Assembly (NCBI GenBank): GCA_964416305.1 | Contig: CAYQDM010000002.1 | Span: 114,568 to 178,567 of the forward strand | Direction: 5' to 3' | DNA length: 64,000 nt | Source of the DNA: Acidaminobacter sp964416305 | GTDB taxonomy: Bacteria; Bacillota; Clostridia; Peptostreptococcales; Acidaminobacteraceae | Shown here: in pieces, positions 52,392-60,897 of the stretch | How the letters are laid out: the number at the start of each line of letters is the position of its first letter | Position numbering within the stretch: position 1 is the first letter of the stretch | The notes under the pieces: generated by a model | The model's input: the letters and a program-made list of their open reading frames with translations, nothing else | The model's database searches: none | Told to the model about the DNA's origin: nothing | Program-made: the position numbers and the translations under genes

Positions 52392-52847
52392 CTAAAACAT
52401 TGTGATTGGAATTGGCAGATGGAGAAACTGAATAAACAGCATATAGACAAAAATTGTGAAGAACGCCGCAATGATGAGCGCAGATTTCAATTTTAGGGCT
52501 TTCAGGTACATAAAAATTCCAACTATGAAGATTGGCGTTACAATGAAATATCCTAAGATTTTAATGGTAAAGATATAGGTGGCAATGGCCAGAATAAAGA
52601 TTATAACTCTATCATAATGAAGTTTGTCATTATTTTCTTCTTTGTGGGCAGAGTCTTGAGGTGCTTCTTTTCTTGCTTTTGATCGGCTTTCCAAATACAT
52701 GCCGATTGCCAGCAAAATTATGATCCCAATCAAGATGCGGGGCAGCTGATATGAGGTCTTGGACATCTTGAAGGTCTGTATGTAAAACACGACTGCGAAT
52801 ACAATAGTTATGATGGATGCTATAGCTATTTTTGTGGTTTTTTTCAT
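52392..52847 (-). CDS. tctB: Tripartite tricarboxylate transporter small membrane subunit
   Basis: A ~151-residue TctB protein with four membrane helices: IAIASIITIVFAVVFYIQ, ILIGIIILLAIGMYLES, VIIFILAIATYIFTIKILGY and ALIIAAFFTIFVYMLFIQF. A charged loop lies between helices two and three. It is the weakly conserved small subunit of the system. I chose the ATG at 52847 because GGGGG lies nine bases upstream; a TTG at 52856 is the alternative. It lies 13 bases before tctA. Confidence 0.9.
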   Translation of the reverse strand: MKKTTKIAIASIITIVFAVVFYIQTFKMSKTSYQLPRILIGIIILLAIGMYLESRSKARKEAPQDSAHKEENNDKLHYDRVIIFILAIATYIFTIKILGYFIVTPIFIVGIFMYLKALKLKSALIIAAFFTIFVYMLFIQFLHLPIPITMF

Positions 52848-52889
52848 CAGTTTCAACCCCCTGAAACGTCTCAGCGATCCATTTGATAA

Positions 52890-52934
52890 TTGCTGCAGTC
52901 GGGACTGATGTCAGACCAGCCCCGGCTGCAGCAA
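52890..52934 (-). other. Intercistronic hairpin after tctC
   Basis: TTGCTGCAG and CTGCAGCAA pair over nine bases, extended by CGGG with CCCG. It follows tctC (the binding protein) and has no T-tract. Hairpins after binding-protein genes often protect that mRNA so that more binding protein than membrane protein is made. Confidence 0.7.
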
Positions 52935-52944
52935 AAGGTATGAA

Positions 52945-53979
52945 TTACTGAACGTATTCGCCTTTTACTTCTTCCCAAATTTCGGTAAAGATCGCTTCCT
53001 GTTCTTCGAGGTAGGTCATGTAATCATCGCCAACCTTAATATCCACAGGAAGTGCGCGGTCTGCTGCTGCCTGAAGGAACGCAGGGTCTTTCGCCATTTC
53101 TTCAAAAGCTGCAATCAGTTTAAGTCTGACTTCTTCAGGAATGCCGGCAGGTGCGCTGTAGCCACGTGATGAACCGTTGACTACATCATAGCCAAGTTCT
53201 TTAAGCGTTGGAACATCCGGAATGGATGGATTGCGCTCTTCTGCAAAGATCGCAAGCGGAATCAAAGTTCCAGCCTCTATTTGAGGGAAAGTAATACCAA
53301 GATTGTTGAAGGAAGCGTCAATTTTGCCGCCCGCTGCAGCCTGCCAGGACGGACCGTCGCCTTCAAAAGGAATCATATTGAATCGGATGCCGGACATTCT
53401 TTGGAACATGAGAACGGTAAAGAAGTCATCTCCGCCGACTCCTGAGTTGCCTACGGTCACTGTGTCAGGATTTTCTTTAGCAGCTGCAATGAGTTCCTCT
53501 GCCGTTTTATATTTGCTGTCCTTGCCAACGACAATGATGCCTGGGTCTGTTACAACGTTGGCAATAGGCGTCAATTCAGTGATGTTGTAAGTAATGTCTG
53601 AATTCATGATGTAGTTGGTTTGAAGCATAGGTGTGTTCGTAATGCTGATCGTGTAGCCGTCTGCATCCGTCTGTTTGGCCAACTGCGTCCAGGCAATGGC
53701 ACCGGTAGCGCCAGGAATGTATTGGTTCACAAAGGTCTGTCCGAGAATCTCTGTAAGGAAAGGCTGTGTCAACTGTGCCAAAGCGTCACTTCCTCCGCCG
53801 GCTTTGAAGCCTTGAAGGACAGTGATCGGTTTTTCAGGATATTTGGTCTCAGTCGCTGCAGGTGTCTCTGCCGGAGTTTCAGCAGGCGCTGCAGGAGCGG
53901 CAGGCTCAGGTGAACAGGCTGCCAGTGAGAAAATCAACACTACGGCCAGCATTAACATCAGGATTTGTTTGAATTTCAT
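52945..53979 (-). CDS. tctC: Tripartite tricarboxylate transporter substrate-binding lipoprotein
   Basis: A 344-residue TctC-type binding protein. The signal peptide ends with the lipobox SLAAC at about residues 18-22, followed by a Pro/Ala/Glu linker (PAAPAETPAET) to the binding domain. The domain opens YPEKPITVLQGFKAGGGSDALAQL and shows the family's PGATGAIAWTQLA and GVGGDDFFTVLMF. It captures the organic acid outside the membrane and delivers it to TctAB. GGAGGAAA precedes the ATG. It is the third gene from the sigma-54 promoter. Confidence 0.94.
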   Translation of the reverse strand: MKFKQILMLMLAVVLIFSLAACSPEPAAPAAPAETPAETPAATETKYPEKPITVLQGFKAGGGSDALAQLTQPFLTEILGQTFVNQYIPGATGAIAWTQLAKQTDADGYTISITNTPMLQTNYIMNSDITYNITELTPIANVVTDPGIIVVGKDSKYKTAEELIAAAKENPDTVTVGNSGVGGDDFFTVLMFQRMSGIRFNMIPFEGDGPSWQAAAGGKIDASFNNLGITFPQIEAGTLIPLAIFAEERNPSIPDVPTLKELGYDVVNGSSRGYSAPAGIPEEVRLKLIAAFEEMAKDPAFLQAAADRALPVDIKVGDDYMTYLEEQEAIFTEIWEEVKGEYVQ

Positions 53980-54032
53980 CTACTTTTCCTCCTTTTTAGT
54001 TTAAATCTGGACAATTCACGAAGTGCTAAGAA

Positions 54033-55058
54033 TTACTGATCACCCCCGGAACTGTAAAATCGGTTTTTCGCCATGGTTATTGCAAGTCGCATGGCGGCTT
54101 CCATACTGTTGGCGGATGCCCTTCCCTGCCCGGCTCTGCCAAACGCAGTCCCGTGATCGACAGAGGTGCGAATAATAGGAAGTCCAAGTGTGACGTTGAC
54201 ACCCTCATCGAAATTCACAATTTTCATTGGAATATGTCCCTGATCGTGATACATGACCACCATAACCTGATATTCGCCGGCCTTTGCTCTTATAAAGAGA
54301 CTGTCCGGCGGCACCGGTCCTACTATGGTGACATCCGAGTATTTGGTCTTGGCTTCTTCAATGGCCGGTATGATGTCGGTGATTTCTTCCGAACCAAAAG
54401 CACCGTTTTCTCCGCTGTGAGGATTTAATCCAGCGACGGCGATTTTTCTGTTGTTCAAACCACTTAGAGCAATCACCTCCCTCGCCAGTTTAATGACAGT
54501 TCCAACCCTGTCTTTCGTTGCTCTGTCGCAGGCTTGTCTCAGCGAACAATGGGTACTGACATGAATTGTATGAAACCCATCTGCGAACAACATCATGGCA
54601 TAATCCTCAGTGTCCGTCATCTGAGCGAAAATTTCAGTATGTCCCGGAAAATGGTGACCCGCCAGGTGGATGGCTTCTTTATTGAGCGGACCTGTGACCA
54701 CAGCGTCGACGTCACGTACTTTTGCCAATTCTATTGCTTTTAATACATAGGCGACTGCGGCCTCACCGGCAACGGCTTCGACTTTTCCATATCCCAGTCC
54801 TTGAACACCTTCAATTTCCAAGTGAAGAACATCAATAGTGCCAAACTCATATTTACCTTGATCCGGTGACTCAATCTGATTTAACTGAAGCGGAGCAGAG
54901 ACGAATTTCAAACAGTACTCAATGCGTGACAGATCTCCAATGATGAATGGCTGAGCATGTTCATAAAATTCTCTGTTTGCCAGCGCTTTTACCGCTATTT
55001 CAGCGCCGACGCCACACGGGTCACCCATGGTCAGTGCTAGTATTGGTCTGATCTTCAT
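54033..55058 (-). CDS. pdxA2: PdxA2-type 4-phosphotetronate dehydrogenase
   Basis: A 341-residue PdxA-family dehydrogenase. PdxA2 proteins oxidise 4-phosphotetronates (phospho-D-threonate or phospho-D-erythronate) and decarboxylate them to dihydroxyacetone phosphate. Seen: MGDPCGVGAEIAVKAL near the start, PGHTEIFAQM (His ligand), MYHDQGHIPMKI (metal His) and DHGTAFG. The partner DUF1537 kinase is encoded immediately upstream with a 4-base overlap, the pairing known for D-threonate use. Vitamin B6 genes do not surround it, which argues for the catabolic form rather than PdxA. Confidence 0.93.
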   Translation of the reverse strand: MKIRPILALTMGDPCGVGAEIAVKALANREFYEHAQPFIIGDLSRIEYCLKFVSAPLQLNQIESPDQGKYEFGTIDVLHLEIEGVQGLGYGKVEAVAGEAAVAYVLKAIELAKVRDVDAVVTGPLNKEAIHLAGHHFPGHTEIFAQMTDTEDYAMMLFADGFHTIHVSTHCSLRQACDRATKDRVGTVIKLAREVIALSGLNNRKIAVAGLNPHSGENGAFGSEEITDIIPAIEEAKTKYSDVTIVGPVPPDSLFIRAKAGEYQVMVVMYHDQGHIPMKIVNFDEGVNVTLGLPIIRTSVDHGTAFGRAGQGRASANSMEAAMRLAITMAKNRFYSSGGDQ

Positions 55059-56341
55059 AGGCCACCTCGATCTTTCAGATACTTGTTTTTAAGATAGGCA
55101 ATGCCTTCAATGAATGCACATTCAGTGCCAAACCCCCCGGCTTTTGTTATGATCCCCAGTCCGTTCAACGGTCCTCCAATAACTGTTCCATAGGGGAGTC
55201 CCACCTCCATTTCCTCAACCATCTTAACTCCGGCGCCTTCTATCCCTCTCAGCACATGAAGTGCTGTAGAGCCCCCGGTAACTATGATTCCTGAGAACAG
55301 ATGCTCCCTTAACAATAAAGCCGCGAAATCCTGGAGACTTTTACTGATCCTTGCCGGAATATCCGTTTCCTCATTCAGGTTTTGTTTTATGCGTTCACGG
55401 CTCGCCCTGCGGTCATCCGCACACTGGTAAGTATGTAAAATAATATTTTTACCTTCACGCAGCAGCCGTTCTACATGATCGCGGATCACAATGCGTTCCT
55501 CCTTGTCATTCATACGATCCGGATCAATAAAAACTTCGCCGGCGACATGTGCTTTAATGGCCGCATCCATCATTGTGCGGTTGTGAGGGTGAACGCTCCC
55601 TACAATGATTAAGACCGGAGGTGCTTTGGGCTTGGTAAAGACCTTGCTGCTCGAAAGCATCACACTTGACATCCCGGCTGAACCACAAAAGAGAATGGGC
55701 GGCAGTTGATCACGGTTAATTGAAACCAGAGTTTCCAGATCTTCGTTTGTGACTGCATCTGCAACCACCATGCAATTGCCAAGCTGTCCGAATTCCGTCA
55801 AAGCTGCAGTCACCGCCTGTATGCCTTGTCGCACAGTATTTAGACTGAGCCTTTCAACCCTGAGTGAGGTTTGTTTGCTTAAAAGATCAGGCAGATAGGA
55901 GTCGATGACCGGACATCCCGGATCTTGAGCAAAAGGTGTCTCTTCAAGCAATGTCCCTTCAATATACAGGCTTCCTCCGCTGACGGTGCGTTTTAGATTT
56001 GGAAATGTAGGGCATATCAAAGCCAGAGGGATATGCATGACGTCCATAACTGCCTCAACTTCAGCCCCTATGTTTCCGCGAAAGGTGGAATCTATTTTTT
56101 TGTAAATGTTGTCGATGCCGTGTCGGATTAGATATTTAGACACCTCCCTCGCGACTTCAGAGGCTTCATGCGGGTTTGAATCCCGGGTATTGGTGGAAAT
56201 GGCCAGCACCTCGCAGAACCCTGACTCTAACAGAAACCCTTCCGGATAGTTTATAACACAGCTTGAAAATCCATATTTGCTAAAATAGACCGCTGTGTCG
56301 TTTGACCCGCTCAGGTCATCTCCTATAATGGCGATGCTCAT
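55055..56341 (-). CDS. DUF1537 four-carbon acid sugar kinase (OtnK/DtnK type)
   Basis: A 428-residue sugar-acid kinase of the DUF1537 family, which phosphorylates C4 acid sugars such as D-threonate, L-threonate or D-erythronate. Seen: the N-terminal IIGDDLSGSNDTAV, KKIDSTFRGNIGAEV (substrate site) and the C-terminal VTGGSTALHVLRG nucleotide site, with GSVHPHNRTM between them. It is the first gene of the operon, 48 bases after the sigma-54 promoter, and overlaps pdxA2 by four bases. The exact stereochemistry of the substrate cannot be read. GGAGGGA precedes the ATG. Confidence 0.94.
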   Translation of the reverse strand: MSIAIIGDDLSGSNDTAVYFSKYGFSSCVINYPEGFLLESGFCEVLAISTNTRDSNPHEASEVAREVSKYLIRHGIDNIYKKIDSTFRGNIGAEVEAVMDVMHIPLALICPTFPNLKRTVSGGSLYIEGTLLEETPFAQDPGCPVIDSYLPDLLSKQTSLRVERLSLNTVRQGIQAVTAALTEFGQLGNCMVVADAVTNEDLETLVSINRDQLPPILFCGSAGMSSVMLSSSKVFTKPKAPPVLIIVGSVHPHNRTMMDAAIKAHVAGEVFIDPDRMNDKEERIVIRDHVERLLREGKNIILHTYQCADDRRASRERIKQNLNEETDIPARISKSLQDFAALLLREHLFSGIIVTGGSTALHVLRGIEGAGVKMVEEMEVGLPYGTVIGGPLNGLGIITKAGGFGTECAFIEGIAYLKNKYLKDRGGL

Positions 56342-56388
56342 ATCTGCAATCCCTCCTTCAGGGATAGTCTGTGTTGATTCTAATTAAA

Positions 56389-56404
56389 GCAAGGAGCATG
56401 CCAA
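56389..56404 (-). promoter_or_regulatory. Sigma-54 (-24/-12) promoter of the sugar-acid operon
   Basis: On the minus strand TTGGCATGCTCCTTGC has the invariant GG and GC separated by ten bases (GG at 56401-56402, GC at 56389-56390). This fits the TGGCAY-N5-TTGCW consensus. It lies 48 bases before the kinase ATG. Confidence 0.85.
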
Positions 56405-56477
56405 GTTCCAATTTTGTAATTTATTCTGTCTAACCATTGCTATTTGGACAAGTTAATTTTTTCTCAATATTCTGAAA

Positions 56478-56523
56478 TGTTGCACACTAAAAATGCAACG
56501 TTGCTTTTGCAACGTTGCAACAC
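56478..56523. promoter_or_regulatory. Enhancer (activator-binding) sites upstream of the sigma-54 promoter
   Basis: The perfect palindrome TTGCAACGTTGCAA (56507-56520) and a second copy of its core, GCAACGTTGC (56495-56504), are 14 bases apart. A half site TGTTGCA lies at 56478-56484. They stand about 95-130 bases upstream of the -12 element, the usual place for bacterial enhancer-binding proteins. Confidence 0.8.
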
Positions 56524-56596
56524 AAAGTAATTAATAAAATGCGCATTCAACTTTTTTATGCGGACAAGTTTATAAACACAATATTTACAATCTATT

Positions 56597-58441
56597 TCAA
56601 TCTGCACTCATTTTTTTGAGTCGTCTCCAAAGTGTTGTTCGATCCACACCCAGCAGGTTAGCTGCCATCATTTGATTCCCACCGCATTCTGATAGGGTTT
56701 CCAGTATGATCTCATCTGTCAGCCTTGACTTAGGCAGGAAGGTACTGTGACTAAAGGATTGAGTTTTGATCAGCTTCTCAATGTGCTGATCCACTGAAGC
56801 TTTACGAATTAGATTCCCTTCACTGAAGATAATCATCTGCTGCATAAAATTGAAAAGCTGTCTGACATTGCCTGGCCAATCATAAAGTTTTAAATTCTCA
56901 AAACAGAAGGGCTCCACTTTTATTAGCGGCGCATGGGTGTTTAAGTAATAAGCAGCCAGAATCTGAATATCCTCCTTGCGATCAACTAAAGTCGGAATTT
57001 CAAGACTTATAACGTTGACTCTATAAAAAAGGTCTTCTCTGAATTTTTTTTGTTGAACGGCAGTCCATAAGTCGAAGTTTGTCGCTGCAAGGATTCTTAT
57101 ATCTACCGGAATGATCCGGTCATCACCCAGTCTCATTACTTCTCTCTCTTGCATGACTCTTAGGACTTTAGCCTGAACGGACAAACTCATTTCGCTTATT
57201 TCATCCAGAAAAATTGTACCTCTGTGCGCCAGCTCAAACAGTCCTTGTTTACCGCTTTTTCTTGCGTCCGTAAAACTGCCCTCAACGTATCCAAACAGCT
57301 CGCTTTCCAATAGATTTTCAGAAAACGCTGCACAATTGACAGCTACAAAAGGTCTCTCTCTTCGACCACTCAGGTTATGGATGCTTTGAGCGATCATTTC
57401 TTTCCCAACGCCTGTACGACCAATGATCAATACAGTCGCACCGGTTTCACTGATTTTCAGGAGTTGCTGTTTAACAGATTTGACTGCATGACTTATTCCG
57501 ACAATATCATCAATAGTATGCTTTGCGATCAGTCCTTGACTATGCAGTTTTTTTCTGACCAGGGTCTCTGCTTCCTGAATGGCGCGGAGTGCTTTTAAAA
57601 CTATGACATAGCCATCCTCAAGACTGCCGTCAAAGCCCAATTGCCGTGTGGTAACAAGATATTGACTGCCCAAAAGGGATAAAATTTCCTCTGATCCATT
57701 ATAGTCGGGAAGCCAATCATGCAAAGCTCGGCCTACCATAGTCCCTCCTGTCACGCCAAAAAATTCCATTGCAACTTGGTTGCAGTGGGTAATTCTGCCT
57801 TCTTGATCTGTAGCGATGATCCCCTCTTCAACAGAATTCACTATGGTCTCAATTCTGGCCTTGCTTAAAGCGTCCTTTTTTCTCACAAGCGCTATGTCCT
57901 CAGCTCGAACCAGTGCTTCATAAACCGCCCGTTTGCCGGAAGAAATCAAAATACCATGAAGACCCAATTCCAAAGCGACCTTTACAGAAATGGTATCTCC
58001 AACAATAACTTTCAGGCCGCTTTGGGACAAATCCTTTAATTGCTGATAGAGCTGCTCGGGATTTTCTACTAATATTTCTACGATTTCGTAGTCCAGACTG
58101 GCACCCAGGGAAGCGGCATCATAAATCGTATTAGAATAACCTACGACACCTATTCTATGGTCTTCTTTAGCTGCAAGCTGAATGGCATTGAACAAATCAA
58201 TAGTTGAAACGTTGATAGGCACACAAGGGACAGGATCTACCATTTGGCATATGTCCAAATAAGTGCCCCCGCGACTGATCAACACTTCTGAACCCTCGTC
58301 TGCAGAAGCCTTAGCGAGCTGAGCCCCCAACGCCAGGTTTCCAATTATGACATCACAGTTGAAGCCTTCTTCTTTTACAACTTGCACGCCAACTTCATAG
58401 ATATCTTCATTTGGCGCTATGAGCGTCATCTTGGGTCTCAT
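56597..58441 (-). CDS. Sigma-54-dependent activator, PrpR-N sensor, PAS and AAA+ domains
   Basis: A 614-residue enhancer-binding protein. Domains in order: PrpR-type sensory domain (about 5-185), PAS domain (about 205-300), AAA+ sigma-54 activation domain (about 315-545), Fis-type helix-turn-helix (about 570-612, ending AANLLGVDRTTLWRRLKKM). Walker A is GRTGVGKE; Walker B is GTIFLDEI. The sigma-54 contact loop reads GSFTDA instead of the usual GAFTGA, an unusual form. PrpR-N domains sense small organic acids or their CoA or phospho derivatives. It lies directly upstream of the operon it must control, on the same strand. Confidence 0.94.
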   Translation of the reverse strand: MRPKMTLIAPNEDIYEVGVQVVKEEGFNCDVIIGNLALGAQLAKASADEGSEVLISRGGTYLDICQMVDPVPCVPINVSTIDLFNAIQLAAKEDHRIGVVGYSNTIYDAASLGASLDYEIVEILVENPEQLYQQLKDLSQSGLKVIVGDTISVKVALELGLHGILISSGKRAVYEALVRAEDIALVRKKDALSKARIETIVNSVEEGIIATDQEGRITHCNQVAMEFFGVTGGTMVGRALHDWLPDYNGSEEILSLLGSQYLVTTRQLGFDGSLEDGYVIVLKALRAIQEAETLVRKKLHSQGLIAKHTIDDIVGISHAVKSVKQQLLKISETGATVLIIGRTGVGKEMIAQSIHNLSGRRERPFVAVNCAAFSENLLESELFGYVEGSFTDARKSGKQGLFELAHRGTIFLDEISEMSLSVQAKVLRVMQEREVMRLGDDRIIPVDIRILAATNFDLWTAVQQKKFREDLFYRVNVISLEIPTLVDRKEDIQILAAYYLNTHAPLIKVEPFCFENLKLYDWPGNVRQLFNFMQQMIIFSEGNLIRKASVDQHIEKLIKTQSFSHSTFLPKSRLTDEIILETLSECGGNQMMAANLLGVDRTTLWRRLKKMSAD

Positions 58442-58549
58442 GGCATAACACCTCTTACCTAAAGGGTATTGAGAAAATTAACTCTTTGGAAAGTTTCTGT
58501 TTTCATCTATAAAAACCCTTTAAAAAACTCATTTACTTAATGATCATAT

Positions 58550-59041
58550 CTAAAAACGACCACTTCTCCGCTCCATCAGCACCACGTCATGCCAGGTGCC
58601 GTCATCCATTCTGCCCAGGCGCTCTCGAACGCCGACTTCACGAAAACCGCATTTTTTATGAAGCCCGCGACTAGCCGCGTTATCACTTAAAATGCCCGCC
58701 CAGAGGGTCCAATAACCAGCCTGTTCTGATGCTTCGATTAAGGCTGTCAGAAGGGCGGTTCCGACTCCAAGTCCTTTGCTTTTTGAAGCAACATAAATAC
58801 TGAGCTCAGCCACACCCGCGTAACTGTGCCTTCGTGAGGTTTGACTCAGCGCTGTCCAGCCTAAAATACTGTCTCCGTGTCTGGCCACCAGACGACATAC
58901 TTCAGTGTGATCTGAATCCCACTCCTCCCATGAAGGTACTTGCGAAGCAAATGTCGCAACCCCGGTGGCGATGCCCTCCTGATAAATTTCAGAGATCTGC
59001 GGCCAATCCTCAGGTTTCATTGAATCTATTATAAACTTCAT
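58550..59041 (-). CDS. GNAT acetyltransferase (phosphinothricin acetyltransferase-like)
   Basis: A 163-residue acetyltransferase of the Pat/Bar type. Seen: KPEDWPQISEIYQEGIATGVATF near the start, AELSIYVASKSKGLGVGTALL (acetyl-CoA loop), GILSDNAASRGLHKKCGFREVG and the ending GRMDDGTWHDVVLMER. Natural substrates of such proteins are amino acids or methionine sulfoximine-like compounds. The ATG at 59041 has GGAGGAG upstream; the frame reaches 59083. It is read leftwards, and the sigma-54 regulator gene follows 108 bases further along the same strand with no obvious terminator. No functional link to the sugar-acid operon is shown. Confidence 0.9.
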   Translation of the reverse strand: MKFIIDSMKPEDWPQISEIYQEGIATGVATFASQVPSWEEWDSDHTEVCRLVARHGDSILGWTALSQTSRRHSYAGVAELSIYVASKSKGLGVGTALLTALIEASEQAGYWTLWAGILSDNAASRGLHKKCGFREVGVRERLGRMDDGTWHDVVLMERRSGRF

Positions 59042-59151
59042 AAATCTCCTCCATTCAAATATGAGGAAGGAAACAAATTGCATAAAGAGACTAAGACCCT
59101 ATCTCTTTTGCAGTTTTTTCCTCCCTCGTTTTACAATCTGCTATATATGCC

Positions 59152-60084
59152 CTACTTCACTGCATTTTGAATCTTAATCAGGTCCTCATCAATCAGTGTA
59201 ACCAAGCCTGCCTTGACGTTCTCAGCCACTTGCTCCGGACGCTTGCCGCCCGGAATCACAGCGTCGACGCCCTTTTGGTGCAGCAGCCAGGCTAGTGCCA
59301 GGTTGGGGAGGATGGTATTCTTTTCATCGGCAATCATCTTTAGCCTCGAAACGCGGTGTAAATTCTCTTTAAACTGAGTCTCGTTAAAAAGCGCTACCTT
59401 ATTTCTCCAGTCTTCAGGGGACAGTTTGAAGTCCAGGCTGTACTTGCCGCCAAGGATCCCAAAGGCCAGCGGACCATAGGGTATGAAAGAGATGCCCGCC
59501 TCGACACAATAAGGCAGAAGTTCGGCCTCCGCCTCACGCTGAAGCAAGTTGTACGCACCCTGGTAAGCGCTGAGTGCCCCGCTTTGATTGGCTTCTTTCA
59601 ATTGTTCCGGTGTTGCATTGGACAGCCCTATCGCTCTGATTTTTCCTTCTTCTCTAAGCCGCTCAAGGGCGCCTACGGACTCCGCCAAAGGCACTTCAGG
59701 GTCCACATAGTGTATGTAATACAAGTCTACATAATCAGTCGACAGACGTTTCAGGCTCGCTTCAAGCGCCGCTCTTAAATATTCCGGCCGATTGTTGATC
59801 TTCCGACTTCCATCCGCACCATTCTGAATAGCGCCTTTTGTCGCAATGATGACATCCTGCCGCTTTCCGCGCAGTTCTTCACCGACCAGCTCTTCGGAGC
59901 GTCCCAGGCCGTAGGCATCTGCCGTATCAAAAAAGGTAATCCCCTGAGAAAGAGCTTCTCTGACGAGGGCTCTTCCCTGTTCTTCATCTAATGCACTGTA
60001 CAGATTGTGGCCACCCACAGCATTGGTTCCCAGACCAATCCTGGAGATCTCAAGATCCGTTTTTTTAAGTTTGATTTTTTGCAT
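59152..60084 (-). CDS. Aldo/keto reductase
   Basis: A 310-residue NADPH-dependent aldo/keto reductase with the TIM-barrel catalytic tetrad: Asp and Tyr in FFDTADAYGLGRSEELVGE, Lys in IIATKGA and His in YYIHYVDPEVP. It also shows IGLSNATPEQL and the NADP site near IPGGKRPEQVAEN. It reduces aldehydes or ketones; the physiological substrate is unknown. GGAGGAAAACC lies before the ATG. It is 12 bases downstream of the ABC-permease gene, so it may share the transporter's transcript. Confidence 0.92.
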   Translation of the reverse strand: MQKIKLKKTDLEISRIGLGTNAVGGHNLYSALDEEQGRALVREALSQGITFFDTADAYGLGRSEELVGEELRGKRQDVIIATKGAIQNGADGSRKINNRPEYLRAALEASLKRLSTDYVDLYYIHYVDPEVPLAESVGALERLREEGKIRAIGLSNATPEQLKEANQSGALSAYQGAYNLLQREAEAELLPYCVEAGISFIPYGPLAFGILGGKYSLDFKLSPEDWRNKVALFNETQFKENLHRVSRLKMIADEKNTILPNLALAWLLHQKGVDAVIPGGKRPEQVAENVKAGLVTLIDEDLIKIQNAVK

Positions 60085-60096
60085 AGGTTTTCCTCC

Positions 60097-60897
60097 TCAG
60101 ATGTCATTGGATGTCATCACTCTTAACGATTTGTCTGCAAACATAGCCATGAACAGAACCGGCACCGAACCCTGCACGACCATCACCGGATCGTAAACCC
60201 GTATGCCTGAAATAATTGGCACGCCAAAGCCTCCCGCACCAACGGTGGCACCTATTGTCGCCGCAGAAATATTGATCACCAGCGCGGTCCGGATCCCTGT
60301 CAAAATAATAGGGGCAGCGAGGGGAATGTCAATGTGAAGGAATTGCTGAAAACGGGTCATCCCCATGCCTGTTCCGGCTTCTCTGACACTGTGGGCAATG
60401 GTTTCCATCCCCACAATGGTATTTCGAACCACAGGCAATATGGCATATAAATACAGCGCCAGCATACACGTCAAATTGCCATACCCCAAAAGCGGGACAG
60501 AGAGCGCAATGACTGCCGCACTTGGAACGGTTTCACCAATGGCACTCACCGACAGAACCAAGGATTTCAACTCTGCGCTTTGAGTTAAATGTACCAGACT
60601 TCCCAAAAGCAGCGACGTTGCCACAGCCAGGGAAGTTGAAACCGCGACCATGAAAAAATGCTGCCACGCCAGTACATGCAGCGGCGTTCTCATTTGTAAT
60701 GCCGCACGCTTTGGAAGCCAGGGAGATAAGGCGGAAAGCCCCTCATCAAAAAAGAAGATCCACAACAAAAATCCCAGAGCATACAGACCAGGCACGAGCC
60801 ACTTTTTTAAATGCCTTGCGAATTTCCCTTGTTCAGGAGCAGCGGCTGAATTTATAGTGTCAATGGCAGGATCCTCAAAAAAAACTGATGATATCAT
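60097..60897 (-). CDS. Osmoprotectant-type ABC transporter permease (YehW-like)
   Basis: A 266-residue permease of the glycine betaine/choline type with about six membrane helices and the coupling loop VREAGTGMGMTRFQQFLHIDIPLAAPIILTG, including the EAA-like motif. It overlaps the ATPase gene by four bases. Gene order (binding protein, YehY-like, ATPase, YehW-like) equals E. coli yehZYXW (OsmU), a low-affinity glycine betaine or choline sulfate importer. Likely substrates are therefore quaternary amines, but they are not proven. Confidence 0.9.
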   Translation of the reverse strand: MISSVFFEDPAIDTINSAAAPEQGKFARHLKKWLVPGLYALGFLLWIFFFDEGLSALSPWLPKRAALQMRTPLHVLAWQHFFMVAVSTSLAVATSLLLGSLVHLTQSAELKSLVLSVSAIGETVPSAAVIALSVPLLGYGNLTCMLALYLYAILPVVRNTIVGMETIAHSVREAGTGMGMTRFQQFLHIDIPLAAPIILTGIRTALVINISAATIGATVGAGGFGVPIISGIRVYDPVMVVQGSVPVLFMAMFADKSLRVMTSNDI

